Made by a program: the position numbers and the translations under genes. The notes beneath the pieces are model-generated. The model worked only from the letters and a program-made list of their open reading frames with translations. It was not told the origin of the DNA and searched no databases. DNA of 25,848 bases from Botryllus schlosseri (taxonomy: Eukaryota > Chordata > Ascidiacea > Stolidobranchia > Styelidae): NCBI GenBank assembly GCA_000444245.1, contig ATSW01012594.1, positions 1 to 25,848 of the forward strand, in the 5' to 3' direction. The stretch's first letter is position 1, and each line of letters starts with the position of its first letter. Of this stretch, positions 10,263-19,617 are shown in pieces.

Positions 10263-11709
10263 CCGGTACTCACCGACTGTGACCTAATCCGAGAATTTCA
10301 AGACTAATGAAACGCTTTATCGTTGTTAGGAGGTGTATATATTTCACTCATGTAACCTAAAATCTGTCAAAGTACTAAAATATTGAGATTTGCGAGACAT
10401 GCGGCTCCAAAACCAACCTATCTACAACCGACCGCGAGCGCAAATCACAGGACCACGATTCTTGACGTCTAGTACAAATTCCTACAACTTCTGCTTCCAC
10501 TACTAAATCGACAACCTACATCATTAGCAAGCAAATCAACTTTCAGTTTTGTCTTAGGTCCATTATACTAAATTCCATACTAATACTTCATACTAAACTT
10601 AAAACAGTTACATTAGAGGATTCAGCAATTCATGACATGCCGTGACATTGCCAGCAGGCAGCTACGTGCTTTCCATTTGGCCAATATGGAATCGGTGTCT
10701 CGTGCACATCAAAGATTCTACTGAATACACACAGGTGTGTCGCTGAAAACCGTCTTGGCACACCAAATATATTACGTTAAACGTACCGGGATTCCAACCC
10801 GGTCATTAGGGCTATGACAATCTACTGTAATATCGGCAATACTGGCATAGCTTCAATGATGGTTAAATATATCAAACTTTATAGGGATCAATTGCACCCT
10901 GCAAGGTACTTTAAAAACTGTACACTGTATACAGACGTCCGACTTGGCCATAATTTTCAATCATTTTCGACCCGAAGGTCTTGATCTCAAAACTGCTTTC
11001 ATTCAAACATACAAGGCGTAAGTCAAGAATATCGTATCTTCATTACCGGTACGGTACCTTGAGGCAGTCATATGGATTTCCTAGTTCACCAATACTCGCT
11101 AATAACGGTATATACCGATCAACTAACACTACTAACAGTAAACTGTAAGCCATTCGGCCTCCCATTGGTGAAACTCTACCGTACTTCTGGGTTCGGAAAC
11201 ATATAAAATCTATTCCTACAGCTTAGAAAGCCTGCTATTTTACGGAAAGATAGCAAATAGTGCACCCACACCTTCATGATGAACCAATTTACAGTCAACC
11301 AGTCGCGAGAAACAAGAGACCACGATCCGCGACAGCCAAGCCAAAGCACTGAACTACGTTTTAAACAACCTCCCGCGGTTGTTTACTTTTCGATAAATTT
11401 CGGCGCGAGTGAACGCTAGATCATTGAGGTTTCAGTGATGAAGCTTTGGAAATATCTCCTGAACCCCTGTTTGAGCTCCAGTTTGGGTTCAAAACATGTT
11501 GGTGCATGCGGCCCATAGACTATGAAAGTATAGTTTTCGGTATTTTTCTGCCCAACCCCAAATCTGTTTCCCTTGTTGATATGGTAGGACTATAGAATGA
11601 CAATATGGGAACAACATAGTTGAAGGAATCTGTCCATCAGAAAATTTTTCTGTGAAAAAATTGCATGTCTCATCAGGCCCCGTGTCTCATCTTGGCCTCC
11701 TCTCCCCTA

Positions 11710-12170
11710 CATTTAAAAGTTTGTCAATAGCGGTGAATGTAATTTACTCAATTGTTCATATTGTTTAGTTGGTTCAGTCTGGCGCTTCAGTGATGCAAAA
11801 TCGCATCTGTAGACACCCGGATGGTTATTTGATGATAATTAATAAAATTCCATTTACAGCTTAATCTCTTGTATACCTCACAGAGCATACGCGGGCCAAC
11901 ACCAGATCACACAGCAATAAACCATCCTATATCGTTGTTACCAACTGGTTTATAGTAGCTGTTCTAGTGCTCTATAACTGTATGTCATCGGCTAAACTAA
12001 ATCCCACTAATCCAAGGGAATGTTTTGTGAGTTTTATAGTTCCACACATCTTCTTTTACATCTGAAAACTTGAAACTCTCTCTAAATTTGCCCCCAAAAT
12101 CCTGACACTACTCATGAAACTCCACCATCACAAGTCGTAATGCATTTGTTCTCTCGGATAGTTTCGCTAT
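11710..12170. other. Intron 2 stretch without recognisable feature
   Basis: AT-rich sequence between the 4.8-kb element and MITE copy C. I see no open frame, splice-flanked exon or repeat shared with the rest of the window. Confidence 0.5.
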
Positions 12171-12679
12171 CAGGGCTGTAACCAAGTCGCAAGGCTCCGA
12201 ATCTCAAGTCAATCTCACTTTTATAGTTTAAACTCGAGTCAAGTCGAGTCATTTTCTATTCACCGTCAAGTCAAGTTCGAGTCCAAGTCAGCGATCAGAT
12301 GGCCAAGTCCGAGTCATGGTATTATGACTCATGTCCGTGTCCAAGTCAATGTGTTGACTGCTCGGTTTCCAGTTAGAGTGTTGTTAACCCACTTTTTCTA
12401 ACTCTGTTTGGTGATATCGAATGGTTCGCATTTCTAATATACTAATTTTCCTCACTTTTAGCAGTTTCTGGTCGCATTTTCAAGTACGGTACCAGTACCA
12501 CTAAACGAAATCCCAATAGTGTGGTAACTTTGCCACTATTCGAAATCACAATGAAATGTCGGTCTCGGCCGTCTGAGTCACACAGATTGAATCGAGTCGA
12601 GTCATTTCTGGATTTTGCAAAAATGACTCGAGTCAAGGCGAGTCATCAGAAAATCGTGATTCGAGTCATTACAAACCTG
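12171..12679 (+). mobile_element. GAGTC-rich hAT-type MITE, copy C (carries the empty TTAA site)
   Basis: Ends CAGGGCTGTAACC and TCATTACAAACCTG. The body is colinear with copies B and D: CTCACTTTTATAGTTT, GTGTTGACTG.TC.GTTT, the central block GTACCAGTACCACTAAACG and ATGTCGGTCTCGGCCGTC. At 12381-12390 it reads TTGTTAACCC without insertion. The orthologous TTAA of copy D is occupied by a piggyBac-like element, so copy C shows the pre-insertion state. Target duplications are no longer recognisable. Confidence 0.82.
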
Positions 12680-13086
12680 GTGTGTATCTCATAATTTTTA
12701 CAAATTATGTTTACTCACTACTAAGTAGCCTACAACAACAATATTTAGATGCGATTTTTTTGTGCCAGTCGTGAATTGCTACAGTAGTAAATCACATTAT
12801 GACGTTGTATGTGGAATGTCAGTCTGCACTGTCATACCGAATAAGGCTTATTTCGAATACCTCTATTATTGATGCTGCGGCCCGCGGTGTCCTCAAAATC
12901 CTGGAAATTGGCCCGCCACCCATAATGTATACAAGCAACTGTTTTTTTATAACTTTTCAAATCGTCAGATACTGACTTCATTCACTAGTATGCTGGTCTC
13001 ATGAAGTTTTTTTTACCACATTCTACAAATCCTACAAAAGCATTGACCCTGATTAGCGACTCATTGTGTTGTTATGAATGTTGCAG
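12680..13086. other. Intron 2 end; possible decayed hAT terminus near 12872-12926
   Basis: Mostly featureless AT-rich DNA. About 12880-12926 is GC-rich (GCGGCCCGCGGTG and TTGGCCCGCCACCC) and resembles, inverted, the hAT-like terminus at 25764. It may be a remnant but is too short to delimit. The end of the stretch supplies the acceptor for exon 3. Confidence 0.35.
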
Positions 13087-13187
13087 GGCTCCGTTGTTGT
13101 GAAAGAATGCAACAATACCGAGCTATCGCAGGTCTGGAATTGCAATAACAAAGAGCTAGGTACCATGGACACCGCAGCCACATTGAG
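13087..13187 (+). CDS. Exon 3: middle of ricin-B domain R1
   Basis: Acceptor TGTTGCAG, donor TTGAG|GTACAA; phase 0 in, phase 2 out. It encodes GSVVVKECNNTELSQVW followed by NCNNKELGTM, the beta-trefoil 'V.L..C......QxW.C' segment (SQVW is the QxW motif). The donor was chosen because it alone joins in frame to exon 4. A stronger-looking donor 25 bases on (GATAG|GTGAGC, GT at 13213) would place an in-frame TAG at 13210-13212. The distance from exon 2 (6.8 kb) is accounted for mainly by the nested transposons of intron 2. Confidence 0.8.
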
Positions 13188-13260
13188 GTACAACCCCTGC
13201 TACAGAGGATAGGTGAGCTACTGAGCACAGCTGCTTTTTATTATGAATATTTTTGACCAG

Positions 13261-13373
13261 GCATTTTGGTGTGAGCGTGGGCGCACTCATAGTCACAGCG
13301 CTGCCCGCAGAATGGCATAGTGCCGAAGACGGAAAAAGTCTGTGCGAATACATGAATGCATGGACTGAGTGGA
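13261..13373 (+). CDS. Exon 4: end of R1 and first WxxW of the TSP1 domain
   Basis: Acceptor TTTTTGACCAG, donor TGGA|GTGAGT; phase 2 in, phase 1 out, after a 73-nt intron. It reads HFGVSVGALIVTALPAEW, closing the R1 trefoil (compare the 'LY.NYG...V.LY..S..W' tail of mannose-receptor-type domains), then a linker with C172 and NAWTEW, which supplies the first two tryptophans of the TSP1 WxxWxxW ladder completed in exon 5. Other frames carry stops. The domain boundary between R1 and TSP1 therefore lies inside this exon, not at an intron. Confidence 0.8.
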
Positions 13374-13384
13374 GTGAGTTGCAT

Positions 13385-14900
13385 GTTCTTGGCAGTATTT
13401 ATAGAGCTTCTTCAATATACAATTAAATAATGTATTCATAGGCGCCGACTTTTATTTTTTTACGAGGTGGCGAAGTCTTGTGACGTCATAATTGTTCCGT
13501 GTCGATGACGTCATCGTCGCACTAAAACGCACTTTCCTACATGCCGCTGGTGTACGTGCAGAGTACCAATCACTGATTGATTGATTGATCAGCGTTAACC
13601 ATTTGCGTTTCACGTTACGTTTTAATATCGACTCTGCACTCATTATTATCAAACCATGCAGTCAAGTTATCAAGTGGAATCTTAAAACGGTACAATCATT
13701 CGTGCGACGATGTATACGATGCATTCCATCAGGCGGAATGCATCGAACAAAATCAGAATTTACGTCACTAAGAATCTGAAGTTGCATCAATGTTATCAAC
13801 GCGCAATGCGTCGTGTGAGTAGCGAGATACACTACGCACTGGGCTGGCAAGTTCGCAAGTACCACACGACAACTCTCGAATATGAGGTTTCAAACCCACA
13901 ATAATGATGATTACAAACGTGAAATCGCGCAGCTAATCAGCAATTGTCTCGGGTAGTGAATGACATCGAATGTGCGCAAACATGCGCGACGCGTGCGTAC
14001 ATGCGTAATTGATTTCCGCTAATACTTGAACATAACCATCAGAAGCTGTGATGAAGCTTGAGTTATAAAAGAGGAGAGGTTTGAACCACCTGAAATCGGC
14101 GTAATTGTAGCACATATTCCGAATAAACGCGTACATTTTGACTTGCGCAAATTGTCGCCAACGCTACATAAGACGTAGGACGCATTGATAAGCGCGCGTA
14201 TTTCATTGTTCACGACCGATCAGGGAGTCGCCAATTAACGGCACTTCCGGACTCATTGACAAGCTTATCATACGAGTATGCCGTATAATCATCAACACGA
14301 TGATATCGTGCACACCAGGAAGAAGCCGCCAAAGCAGATACGATTGCGCAGACAAGCGATGATATAGTGTAAACTGGGCCTATTGCAGATGCGATTGTTC
14401 AAGCCAGCGGAATCAGGCTTTTTCGAGATGCGATAAATCAGGCTGGCGACGATTGCCACGCACACGGCAATGACTGACCTAATTTCGCGACCATCTCAAC
14501 GGGATATCATCACAGACTCTTCGCGCTGATTGGAAACTTGCCTCTCGCAAATTGGCCGCACGGATCAATGATAATACAATTACTGAATATTGGAGTTAAA
14601 ATGGTCATTTCAAAATGACAGGGTTTCGCGTTTCAAACAAGGGGATTCGAACCCGTATATTCGAACACGCGCGTATAAATAACGAAGACGTCTCTAAGGA
14701 GGTCGCATCGATTCGTCTGATTACTAATTACGGGTCACAAACAACTTGGGCGTTTGAGCATTTCGTACGAGATGGCCGCCACCTCGTAAATATGGTGACG
14801 AGGTGGCTGGGCCACCTCGTAACCTCGTAAGTCGGCGCCTATGAATGTATTCATATTGAAATAAATCCAAATATTTTTGACTGATACTCTAAATGAGGAT
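13385..14900. repeat. Foldback family G, copy 3, split by a hAT-like element
   Basis: GTTCTTGGCAGTA..CTTCAATATACAATTAAAT before 13436 and ATATTGAAATAAATCCAAATA after 14851 join into the same left-end sequence as 19618-19690 (GTTCTTGGAGGTA..CTTCAATATACAATTGAAT..ATATTGAAATGAACCC). The right arm of this copy was not found; similarity fades near 14900. The stretch 14900-15177 shows only AGTTGCA-type short repeats. Confidence 0.65.
13437..14843. mobile_element. 1.4-kb non-autonomous hAT-like element with 8-bp target duplication
   Basis: TIRs CATAGGCGCCGACTT and AAGTCGGCGCCTATG are perfectly complementary, flanked by identical AATGTATT at 13429-13436 and 14844-14851. Subterminal TTACGAGGTGGC and GCCACCTCGTAA also pair. 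The interior has small inverted repeats (GATGCATTCC..GGAATGCATC near 13720-13743) and short open frames on both strands, none with a recognisable domain. Inserted in a family G repeat in intron 4. Confidence 0.9.
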
Positions 14901-15177
14901 ATAATTTTACTTCAAATAATGATACCTAATCCCAAGAAGCCTATAAATTGGGCGCTGAAAAATATTTTCTTGCGCAGCTTCACTAGAATAGTGCAGTCAA
15001 ATCCGAGAAAAGTTGCACTTATTTTTCAAAAAAGTTGCAGTAAAAACTCGTATATATTTTTCACAAAAGCTACTTATGGACAAGTTACTTGAAATTATTA
15101 GGCTCTGAGATACCAGAACCGATCCATATCCAGGGCTCCGTAGCAAAACTCGGTGTTGGCGACTTCAACAAAATCAA

Positions 15178-15545
15178 TAGCCTGAAAAAATTGACCGGGT
15201 GAAAGTATGGTTTTCGGCAGTCTAGCCTGAATGTACGTCAAATCAGGAAGACCCTCGAATTTAAAAGGAAGTGAAATAATAAAAATATCAATTTACAGTG
15301 CCAAATATTTCCAGCAAAAAGGCAGTAGCATGAAAAATCAAAATAAGTTGCAAAATGTTGCACGAAAACTAGAAAAATCTGAAAAAAGTTGCATGAGAAA
15401 ATGAAAAAAAGTTGCAAAAGGATGCGATAGAAGACTACGCCCAACAGCTTAAAACACCATACTGCATAGCTTCTGAGCATTAAGGAAGCTGCCGGAAGCT
15501 GTAAGAAAAGTTGCAAAAGCTGCAAAAACTTGTCCTGGTAATCAC
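15178..15545. repeat. Dispersed repeat family H, copy 1
   Basis: Shares with 18352-18830: TAGCCTGAAAAAA..TGACC, GT.TGGTTTTCGG/GTAATTTTCGGTC, CCTCGAATTT, GGAAGCTGT.A and TGCAAAA(A)CTTG(T/C)CCT.GT. The middle is rich in AAAAGTTGCAAAAG units. A 117-codon minus-strand open frame here is F/L-rich because it reads this low-complexity repeat. Confidence 0.65.
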
Positions 15546-15993
15546 ACAATGCAAAAGTGACCTCCCCGGCCGAGTTGAATAATTTGAACATTTTCAGCTT
15601 TTTAGCAAATTAGATTAGAATTAGAGTTTAAAAAAGTTTGAAATTGAATTAAATTCCCAATCAGTATGAAATTCAATAAAAAACAACTTCTTATTAAAAC
15701 AGACTTGAGAGTGACCATTGTCTGTACAGCAAGCTTGGCTTGTTTTGCACTATACAGTTCTGGAGTTGCATTTCCAGGAAGACAAGAAATCAGAATAAAA
15801 TTAAAATTGGAGAATAGAAACATGTCACTAATTAAACTAGAATTAGCCTATATTACCGGCATTTTGCAGTCTGTCCAAATCTGGCTATTTGGGGCAGTTT
15901 GAATACTCAATTTATTTATACCGTATTTCATACCATCTGACCCCCTCTACCAGTGCGCTCTCCAATGTCATTGTAGAAATTGCAATTTTACAG
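15546..15993. other. Intron 4 end without recognisable feature
   Basis: AT-rich, with AATTAGAATTAGAG-like simple sequence at about 15608-15625 and 15834-15846. No supported exon before the TSP1 acceptor at 15993. Short open frames on both strands overlap each other and show no domain. Confidence 0.5.
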
Positions 15994-16164
15994 GCAATTG
16001 GTCCGAATGCATGCCCAGATGTAGGGAGCTGGGCCAGGGCAAACGTACACGCAGCAGAAAATGCGCGGATGACAGATGTCCGGGGCCGTCGTCAGAAATT
16101 GATCTATGTTTTCATGAAGTATGCAGCCCGACTTGCCCACCGGGATTTTCTTCGCTTCATTTTC
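15994..16164 (+). CDS. Exon 5: thrombospondin type 1 (TSP1) domain and CTLD N-terminal strand
   Basis: Acceptor TTTTACAG, donor TTTC|GTGAGT; a symmetrical phase 1-1 exon of 171 nt. It reads NWSECMPRC, then GKRTRSRKC, RCPGPSSEIDLC and FHEVC. Cysteines 187, 191, 205, 210, 220 and 225 with W178, W181 and W184 and the basic R-x-R layer match the TSP1 fold. WxxW is the known site type for C-mannosylation in this family. The exon ends with CPPGFSSLHF, which resembles the extra N-terminal strand of long-form C-type lectin domains and leads into WSCYKF of exon 6. Symmetrical 1-1 exons are the usual currency of extracellular exon shuffling. A longer open frame spanning this exon in another frame is not the coding frame. 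Confidence 0.88.
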
Positions 16165-16501
16165 GTGAGTATGATTATATTTTGTAATGTCGTTACCGGC
16201 TGATTATGTTTTCATGTCAAGACGAGATTTTTCTAATATGCAATCTGTCCTGTAGTTGAAAATCATCCAGGAAGTGCTTCTACTTTTTCAGACTCCCCAA
16301 TTATGGGTTTTTGCCTGCACTAGTTACCGGGGTTGTAACCAAGTCAAACGGTTCCGAGTCAGAAGTCAATCTCACTTTTATAGTTTTGACTCGATTCAAG
16401 ACGAGTCATTTTCCATTCACCACCGAGTCAAGTCCGAGTTCTAGATGGTCGAGTCCAAGTCATAGTGTTGACTGTTCAGTTTATAATTAGTGTCTTGTTA
16501 A

Positions 16502-17923
16502 CCCTTTTCCCGCGGGTGGATCCTACAGGATCCATGTACAGTTTTTCATAAACACGCTTCAATCAATTAACGACATCTTGCGTTGTAGTGGTCATAAAAG
16601 GTTACAGTTATCGTCTATAAATAGCTATTGTCAATACGCATACGACAAGCTGTATATAATCCGTTGACTTATCGCAAAACCTGTTCAGAATGCAGATTGA
16701 ATACAGAAAACGTTTCCCGCAAAATACAATCTGTAGCTCAGTTCGCCTGAATGAACGCTGCTCATATAATCTCTTGTATCTTTCGTTCTACACATCGTAA
16801 GCAGACGCAGTTGTCGTTTTAGAGTAGTTGTTGATCGCAAGAGTTCATTGAACCATGATATCGGAAATTAGTTGGATAGAACACGCTTCAAATTGGTGTG
16901 AAATGAAGCAATATTCTGTTACGTGACAAATGCCGCGCATGTGTGAGCATTGCCTCATAAGGTCATATACATCCACTTACGATTGTCTTATACAGTTGAA
17001 TGTCACACACATAGTTAGATGCAGTCCATAACTCTTCAACACGATCGGTATCACGGAGTTTGGTCTTATATAAGTTACCCGACGCCAGTGCTAAACACTG
17101 TAGTAATGGGTGTGTGTGTGTGTTACGCGAGTATACGGTACTCGCGCCTGTAATAACAACACCATACAGACAGTTGAATCATCCGTTTTAGATGTTATAC
17201 GAAGTTACTGTAGACTTCAATGAATAGATATTGATTGTAATGCCCATATACTGACGAACCTGTATCGGACAATCGATGTGTAGAACACGTTTCAAATTGA
17301 TATGGAATGCAGCAACAAGAGAAATCGCGCGCCGATGAGAAGTGTCAAACAAGGCAATATATTTACTTACGATGGCCTTGTGCAGTTGCAAATTGCACAT
17401 TTTGTTAGTTATGTACGATCAATAGTATCTATAAGATCGATAACATGGATTTGGATTTATATAACTAGACCAGGCAAAGCCGAATAAACGCGAATTACAA
17501 GGCGCGTTATCTCTACCGCGATGACGTAATCGACGGCGGCCGTGAGTCATGCTTATAACGAAAACTTTCCAGTCTCGGTGCGCTCGATTGCGTGAAGGTA
17601 TCAAGCTCAGTAATGTCTTGTTTGAATGCCGAAATCGATATGTAAGATAACCAAGTGGACATTCACCATGGGAAGGATTCTGTATCACGTCAGGTGAAAA
17701 CGAAAAACAAATTTCTCTTTTACTTTTGAAAAATCCCGTAGACTTGTTCGAATATCACCGTCACCTCTCTTGACCGAGCCTTCCGAGTAGCTCAGTTGGT
17801 TAGACAGCTATTTTCTGATTACGGCGATACATTGGGCGTCGGTTCAATCCCGCAGTTCGCATTTTATGAACATTTTGGTTGATGCATTAAAATTTGCCCT
17901 GATGGCCGACCGCGGCAGTAGGG
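16502..17923. mobile_element. 1.42-kb piggyBac-like non-autonomous element in a TTAA site
   Basis: TTAA stands at both edges (16498-16501 and 17924-17927). The left terminus CCCTTTTCCCGCGGGTGG and the reverse complement of the right terminus CCCTACTGCCGCGGTCGG share CCCT and CCGCGG at fixed spacing. TTAA duplication with CCC.. ends is the piggyBac hallmark. Copy C at 12384-12387 shows the unoccupied TTAA. Internally two related units of about 400 bp lie in tandem: TAGAACACGCTTCAAATTGG near 16877 with TAGAACACGTTTCAAATTGA near 17281, and CTTACGATTGTCTT with CTTACGATGGCCTT. A tRNA-like sequence sits near the right end. No transposase seen. Confidence 0.85.
17781..17860 (+). other. Degenerate tRNA-like sequence with intact pol III boxes
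   Basis: A box TAGCTCAGTTGG at 17788-17799 and B box GGTTCAATCCC at 17841-17851 fit the consensus and are normally spaced. The flanking acceptor arms (TTCCGAG on the 5' side, GTTCGCA on the 3' side) do not pair and the T-stem has mismatches, so a functional tRNA is unlikely. It lies inside the piggyBac-like element about 60 bp from its right end and could be a captured tRNA or SINE head giving pol III promoter activity. Confidence 0.6.
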
Positions 17924-18351
17924 TTAAAGCCACTATTTACAAGTCTGCTTACTGATGTCTAGGGCGATTTTCTTTACCTAAGATTTTGACCTAAAAAATC
18001 AAATTTTTTCATTTTTTGACTTTAAAAAACTTAATTTTTACCTAGCGTATGCAAATTAGGTGTTTTCCCACATAATGTTAGAATTGTAACTACTTATCTT
18101 TGTTTCTGGCTGGAACTGTCTGTTCTTACAAAGTAGTTTGGGGACTTTTTTGACATGTAAAAAAATGCTGATATCGATGGTTCTGGTCGTATTTCCAAGT
18201 ACCAGTACTAATAGACGGGATATCAATAGTGTGGTAACTTTATTATTCTCCGAAATTACAAAGAAATGTCGGTCTTAGCCGTCCGATTCTCGAGTCATGA
18301 CTTGGTACGAGTCATGTGCAATAACTCGAGTACAAGTCGAGTTAATACACA

Positions 18352-18830
18352 TAGCCTGAAAAAAGGTGACCTAGGGAAAATGTAATTTTCGGTCTTACTA
18401 GGATGTCCGTGAAATGAGAAACCACCTCGAATTTCAACGATGGAGAATGAAACAAGCGATCTATTTACGTATATTTCGGCCACGGTCGTGCTTTGCTGAT
18501 ATTGTTGAACATTTAGTTTACAACCCATTGCATCATAGATAATATTGAGACGCAGCTAACCGATCATCTAGCTCTTTGTTATACAATTCACAGAGAATAG
18601 AACTAGAAGTAGTTTTGTAGTATGTTTGTTCAAAACACTCCTTTACGTTTTGCGCAATACTTGATAAAAGTTGCAGTAAAAAGCTACATCAACAATATAA
18701 AAAAGTGGCAATATAAAATTCGTACAAACAGCTTAAAGCATATAAATTCTGAGTATTTGGATCGCTTTTGGAAGCTGTGAAAAAATGCTGCAAAAGTTGC
18801 AAAAACTTGCCCTAGTTATGACACAATAAA
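18352..18830. repeat. Dispersed repeat family H, copy 2, inside MITE copy D
   Basis: Starts at ATAGCCTGAAAAAAGGTGAC directly after the GTTAATACACA of MITE copy D and shares the landmarks listed for copy 1, including the AAAAGTTGCA units and GCAAAAACTTGCCCTAGT near the end. It thus interrupts copy D between its AATACACA segment and its terminus. Confidence 0.62.
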
Positions 18831-19107
18831 CAGTAATTCGATCGTTTTAACACAAGATGAATGATTATGGTGAAACACAGTGAGTCCATCCATTAACAAT
18901 CATATAAGGGCGTGTCAGCCTTGTAGTGCAATTTCGTTTGTCTTGTTGAACAGAATGGCCTTGGTAAAAGCTTTTTACTTTTTATTTACTACTGTTTTAT
19001 GGAGTAATTGTTTAGCACATGCATAGTAACTCGTGACTCGAGTTATTACAACCTTGCAATATATTGGTCTCAAACCACCATACCGGTTGATTCCAATTCC
19101 TTCTCAG

Positions 19108-19304
19108 CATGGTCGTGCTACAAATTTGTCAACCAAACCGCAACGTATCACGAAGCCAATGAAATATGCTCAGAATTCTCCAGTGACGGGGTGCGATACG
19201 GAGCCGTCCTTGCTGCGGACAAGAATAACGAAACCAATGCGCTTTTCAAGCAGCTTATGAAAGAAAATGGTGTCTCTGAAGCCTACATTGGGGTCGATGT
19301 CAAG
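19108..19304 (+). CDS. Exon 6: N-terminal half of a C-type lectin-like domain
   Basis: Acceptor CCTTCTCAG with a good pyrimidine tract, donor AAG|GTACTG; phase 1 in, phase 0 out. It reads WSCYKFVNQTATYHEANEIC, then GAVLAADKNNETNALF and AYIGVD. CYKF, the helix with YHEANEIC, 'A.L.....N..N' and the IG strand match the first half of CTLDs (compare 'CY.f....sW.eA...C...g..L..i.s..E..fl......WiG'). With CPPGF from exon 5 this is the long-form type carrying an additional N-terminal cysteine. The right terminus of the GAGTC MITE at 16328-19055 lies 52 bp upstream of the exon. Confidence 0.88.
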
Positions 19305-19617
19305 GTACTGCTAGCTTGCCAGTAGTGTAGTTTAGAATGGGGTTAGTAAGACTGGGAAAAATCGAGTACCTGAGTATTTCGATTCTGAATCTTGTATAAA
19401 GCTTCGTTTTTATTGAAGTAGGCTATCACGAATTATGTCGACATGACTGTATAAAACATCTAAATAGGCTATTGTAAAGAATATAACTGGGTTTTTACGT
19501 CACATTGATGATTATTTGGTAATTTTTCGACTATGATGATTTCAGTGCATTTTGTGACAATGCTGTGGGTTTATCATGACTTGGCAAATACGTCATATAG
19601 AGTCTGATATTTGAATA
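19305..19617. other. First part of intron 6, nothing recognised
   Basis: After the exon 6 donor the sequence is AT-rich. I searched it for a cysteine-bearing CTLD exon that would supply the missing second disulfide and found none with consistent splice sites. Confidence 0.45.

Larger units (their letters stand above)
7644..11514. mobile_element. 3.9-kb nested TIR element, possibly PIF/Harbinger-like (3-bp ATA duplication)
   Basis: Left end GGGCCGTATGCACCAACAT and reverse complement of the right end GGGCCGCATGCACCAACAT match at 18 of 19 positions. ATA flanks both ends (7641-7643, 11515-11517). Weaker arm similarity extends inward (CATTGAGACGAGCTAGCGTTCA near 7780 versus the complement near 11420). 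A 3-bp duplication and GGG/C-rich ends would fit PIF/Harbinger, but ATA differs from the usual TWA and I found no transposase or MYB-like gene. A minus-strand open frame at 7779-8006 (75 codons) and weak ones at 8360-8684 are the only possible coding traces. It hosts a SINE, a GAGTC MITE and a tandem repeat. About 10265-11335 shows nothing else I recognise. Confidence 0.6.
6892..11707. mobile_element. 4.8-kb TIR element ('GAGACAC' family) with TA target duplication, carrying nested insertions
   Basis: The left end GGGGATAGGAGGCCAAGATG and the reverse complement of the right end GGGGAGAGGAGGCCAAGATG match at 19 of 20 positions and continue into AGACAC on both sides. TA stands at 6890-6891 and 11708-11709. 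Internal copies of AAGATGAGACAC and of TGTCTCA(A/T)CTTACCCCC recur at about 7108-7130, 7078-7096 and 7424-7470. Without the nested 3.87-kb element the carrier would be about 0.94 kb, a MITE size. I cannot assign the superfamily beyond a TA target. Confidence 0.75.
16328..19055 (+). mobile_element. GAGTC-rich hAT-type MITE, copy D, split by nested insertions
   Basis: The left part (16328-16501) starts CGGGGTTGTAACCAAGTC and runs through CTCACTTTTATAGTTTTGAC to GTCTTGTTAA. The central block resumes near 18165 (TGATATCGATGGTTCTGGTC, CCAGTACTAATAGACGG, AATGTCGGTCTTAGCCGTCC), continues to about 18350 (GTTAATACACA), and the terminus GACTCGAGTTATTACAACCTTG lies at 19034-19055. Between these lie the piggyBac-like element, an unassigned stretch 17928-18164, repeat H and an unassigned stretch 18831-19030. 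The terminus ends 52 bp before exon 6. Confidence 0.72.

Noticed and set aside
10787-10835. Second tRNA-like B box on the minus strand (GGGTTGGAATCCC)
   Set aside because: The B box deviates from GGTTCRA and no convincing A box or cloverleaf arms were found.
13188-13212. Premature stop TAG after exon 3 taken as a broken gene
   Set aside because: The upstream donor at 13188 joins in frame to exon 4 and continues the R1 and TSP1 reading, so the stop is intronic in the main model.
15238-15591. 117-codon minus-strand frame rich in F, L and C
   Set aside because: It reads the AAAAGTTGCA low-complexity repeat on the opposite strand; the composition explains the apparent hydrophobic protein.
15889-16203. 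104-codon plus-strand open frame over the TSP1 exon
   Set aside because: The TSP1 cysteine and tryptophan pattern is in a different frame bounded by good splice sites; this frame has no domain.
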